NCBI RefSeq assembly: GCF_963259705.1
Contig: NC_081851.1
Coordinates: forward strand, 12,064,145-12,128,144
From: Myotis daubentonii
Taxonomy: Eukaryota > Chordata > Mammalia > Chiroptera > Vespertilionidae
Length of the DNA stretch: 64,000 nt
Direction: 5' to 3'
The position numbers and the translations under genes are program-made. This document shows positions 62,969 through 64,000 of this stretch, in pieces. The notes under the pieces were generated by a model. That model worked only from the letters and a program-made list of their open reading frames with translations. It had not been told where the DNA came from and searched no databases. Positions within the stretch are counted from its first letter, which is position 1; each line of letters starts with the position of its first letter.

Positions 62969-63150
62969 ATGGGAGCAGAGAGCAGGACTGGGGAAAGATG
63001 GGAGATGCCGGAAAGAACACCAGCCTTCCACCGACTCCAGAGGGAGACATCGGGACACAGGGCATGGCACAGCTCTAAACTGGGTTGGCAGAGTGTGATG
63101 CCAATGAGGATCTCAAAGTGTGACCACAGAAAAGGGGTGAGGGAGAGACA
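62969..63150. other. Flank, nothing recognised
   Basis: Purine-rich sequence ('gggagcagagagcagg') with short overlapping open frames on both strands and no recognised domain. Confidence 0.4.
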
Positions 63151-63420
63151 AGACTGCAAAAGCAGCTAAGGTCGGACCATGGAGGGCCTGGACGGACACG
63201 CTAAGGATTTGGGACTCATTTCTAAAGGCCATAGGAGACCACTGTCAGTTTTCAGAAGAGACATGATCATATTGACATTTTCAAAAGATCCTTCAGGCTG
63301 CCGGTAGAGAATGCTTAGGGACCTGGCGATACTAGAGGTTGACAGGTCACAGAGAACACATGGGGTCAGGAGGCACTGAAGTCAATGTGGCTTAGTACTC
63401 TTGCTGCTCACCTTGATGGC
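63150..63420 (+). repeat. Possible ancient mammalian interspersed repeat
   Basis: The motif order 'gaccatggagggcctgg', 'gctaaggatttggg', 'agaagagacatgatca', 'aaaagatccttcaggctgc' and 'gagaatgcttag' resembles a widely dispersed old mammalian repeat that I recall but cannot name with confidence. Limits are approximate. Confidence 0.35.
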
Positions 63421-64000
63421 TTCACACTAGAATCGTCGTATCAGGAATGTCAAGGTGGAAATCGATCCCACTCATGGGACTTGACAGCTTATGTCTAGAA
63501 GTTACAATACGATATGCCGTATCTTTTCTCAGACCAAGACACTCTCAGAACAAAGTGAAGAACATACCAAAACCAAGATTTGCTAAAGCGGTAAGGAAAA
63601 GGGTGTGGACTCAGCTTCCAGACAGAATAACAGGTCAGTGGCACAGACAGAGAGGCACACACACACACAGAAAGCCAGAGAGAGGCTGAGAGGAAGGAAG
63701 GGACCTCAAGAACGAGAGTACAAGACAAGTGACAGGACCTGACACCCCATCAGCTGGGCTGTCCTCTATGTTGTTCAGAAGCCACTTACTGAGCACTCAG
63801 CAGACACACAAGGATGTTCCCACCAGGAGGCTGAACTCACTGGAAGCCACTGTGAAGGCCCCTAAGGCTTGGACCCACATGAGGCACTTGTCTGAGGCTA
63901 AGTTTATAACAAGAGACCAAAGTGAGGTTTTAGGCCAGTGCGTGACCCTATCTGAATTTCCTGTCATGTCAAACCCTTAAAGGTACAGACTTGAAAATGA
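63421..64000. other. Flank with a short CA run, nothing else recognised
   Basis: A (CA)7 stretch lies at 63,656-63,669 within a purine-rich 'gagagagg' context. The rest shows no gene or named repeat. Open frames of about 77-83 codons have no recognisable domain or splice context. Confidence 0.5.

Noticed and set aside
62756..63169. Overlapping open frames of 85-104 codons on both strands in the flank
   Set aside because: The frames overlap on opposite strands, span an A-rich simple repeat and have low-complexity translations. No splice or protein-family support.

Overview
The window reads as mammalian, non-coding heterochromatin-type DNA. It is one edge of a large head-to-tail satellite array (1 to about 61,448) followed by about 2.55 kb of ordinary flanking DNA. 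The only element that hints at the host is a tRNA-derived SINE at 62,112-62,353. Its box A/box B head, its 'cattgatgtttctctct' block and its pyrimidine-rich tail match the Ves SINE family of bats, so a yangochiropteran (vesper-type) bat is the best inference. No protein-coding gene, tRNA, rRNA or CRISPR array can be supported. The many short open frames are repeat-borne and recur only because the repeat recurs.

Satellite layout. I phased monomers on the conserved 'tggcttgac' site; this phase is arbitrary. A full monomer is about 1,380-1,406 bp and has two parts that share their ends: a long segment L (about 918 bp) and a short segment S (about 463 bp) that looks like L with its middle replaced. 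All monomers lie in the same orientation and no transposon interrupts them over 61 kb.

Domain 1 (1 to about 39,480) uses monomer types A (918 bp, lacking S), B (1,379 bp), C (1,379-1,384 bp) and B' (1,383 bp, B head joined to a C tail). The basic higher-order repeat is A-B-C (about 3,680 bp). The visible order is ABC, ABCB', AB', ABC2, ABCBCB', ABCB', ABC, ABBC2, then an S-containing A (36,515), a divergent C (37,864) and a chimeric monomer (39,237).

Domain 2 (about 39,480-61,448) uses about 1,400-bp monomers D, E and F in the order D E F D E D E D E D E F D, then an E/F/D mosaic (58,851), then a divergent truncated end monomer (60,258). Its dominant higher-order repeat is a D-E dimer of about 2,800 bp. 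Three consecutive 2,803-bp copies (47,633-56,043) are nearly identical.

The flank (61,449-64,000) holds the Ves-like SINE, an A-rich tract, a short CA run and a stretch resembling an old mammalian interspersed repeat. The window shows satellite evolution in unusual detail: a domain switch, intermediate monomers, crossover hybrids with mappable breakpoints, fresh one- and two-monomer duplications, and divergence at the array edge. All calls come from reading the sequence by eye; identities were not computed.
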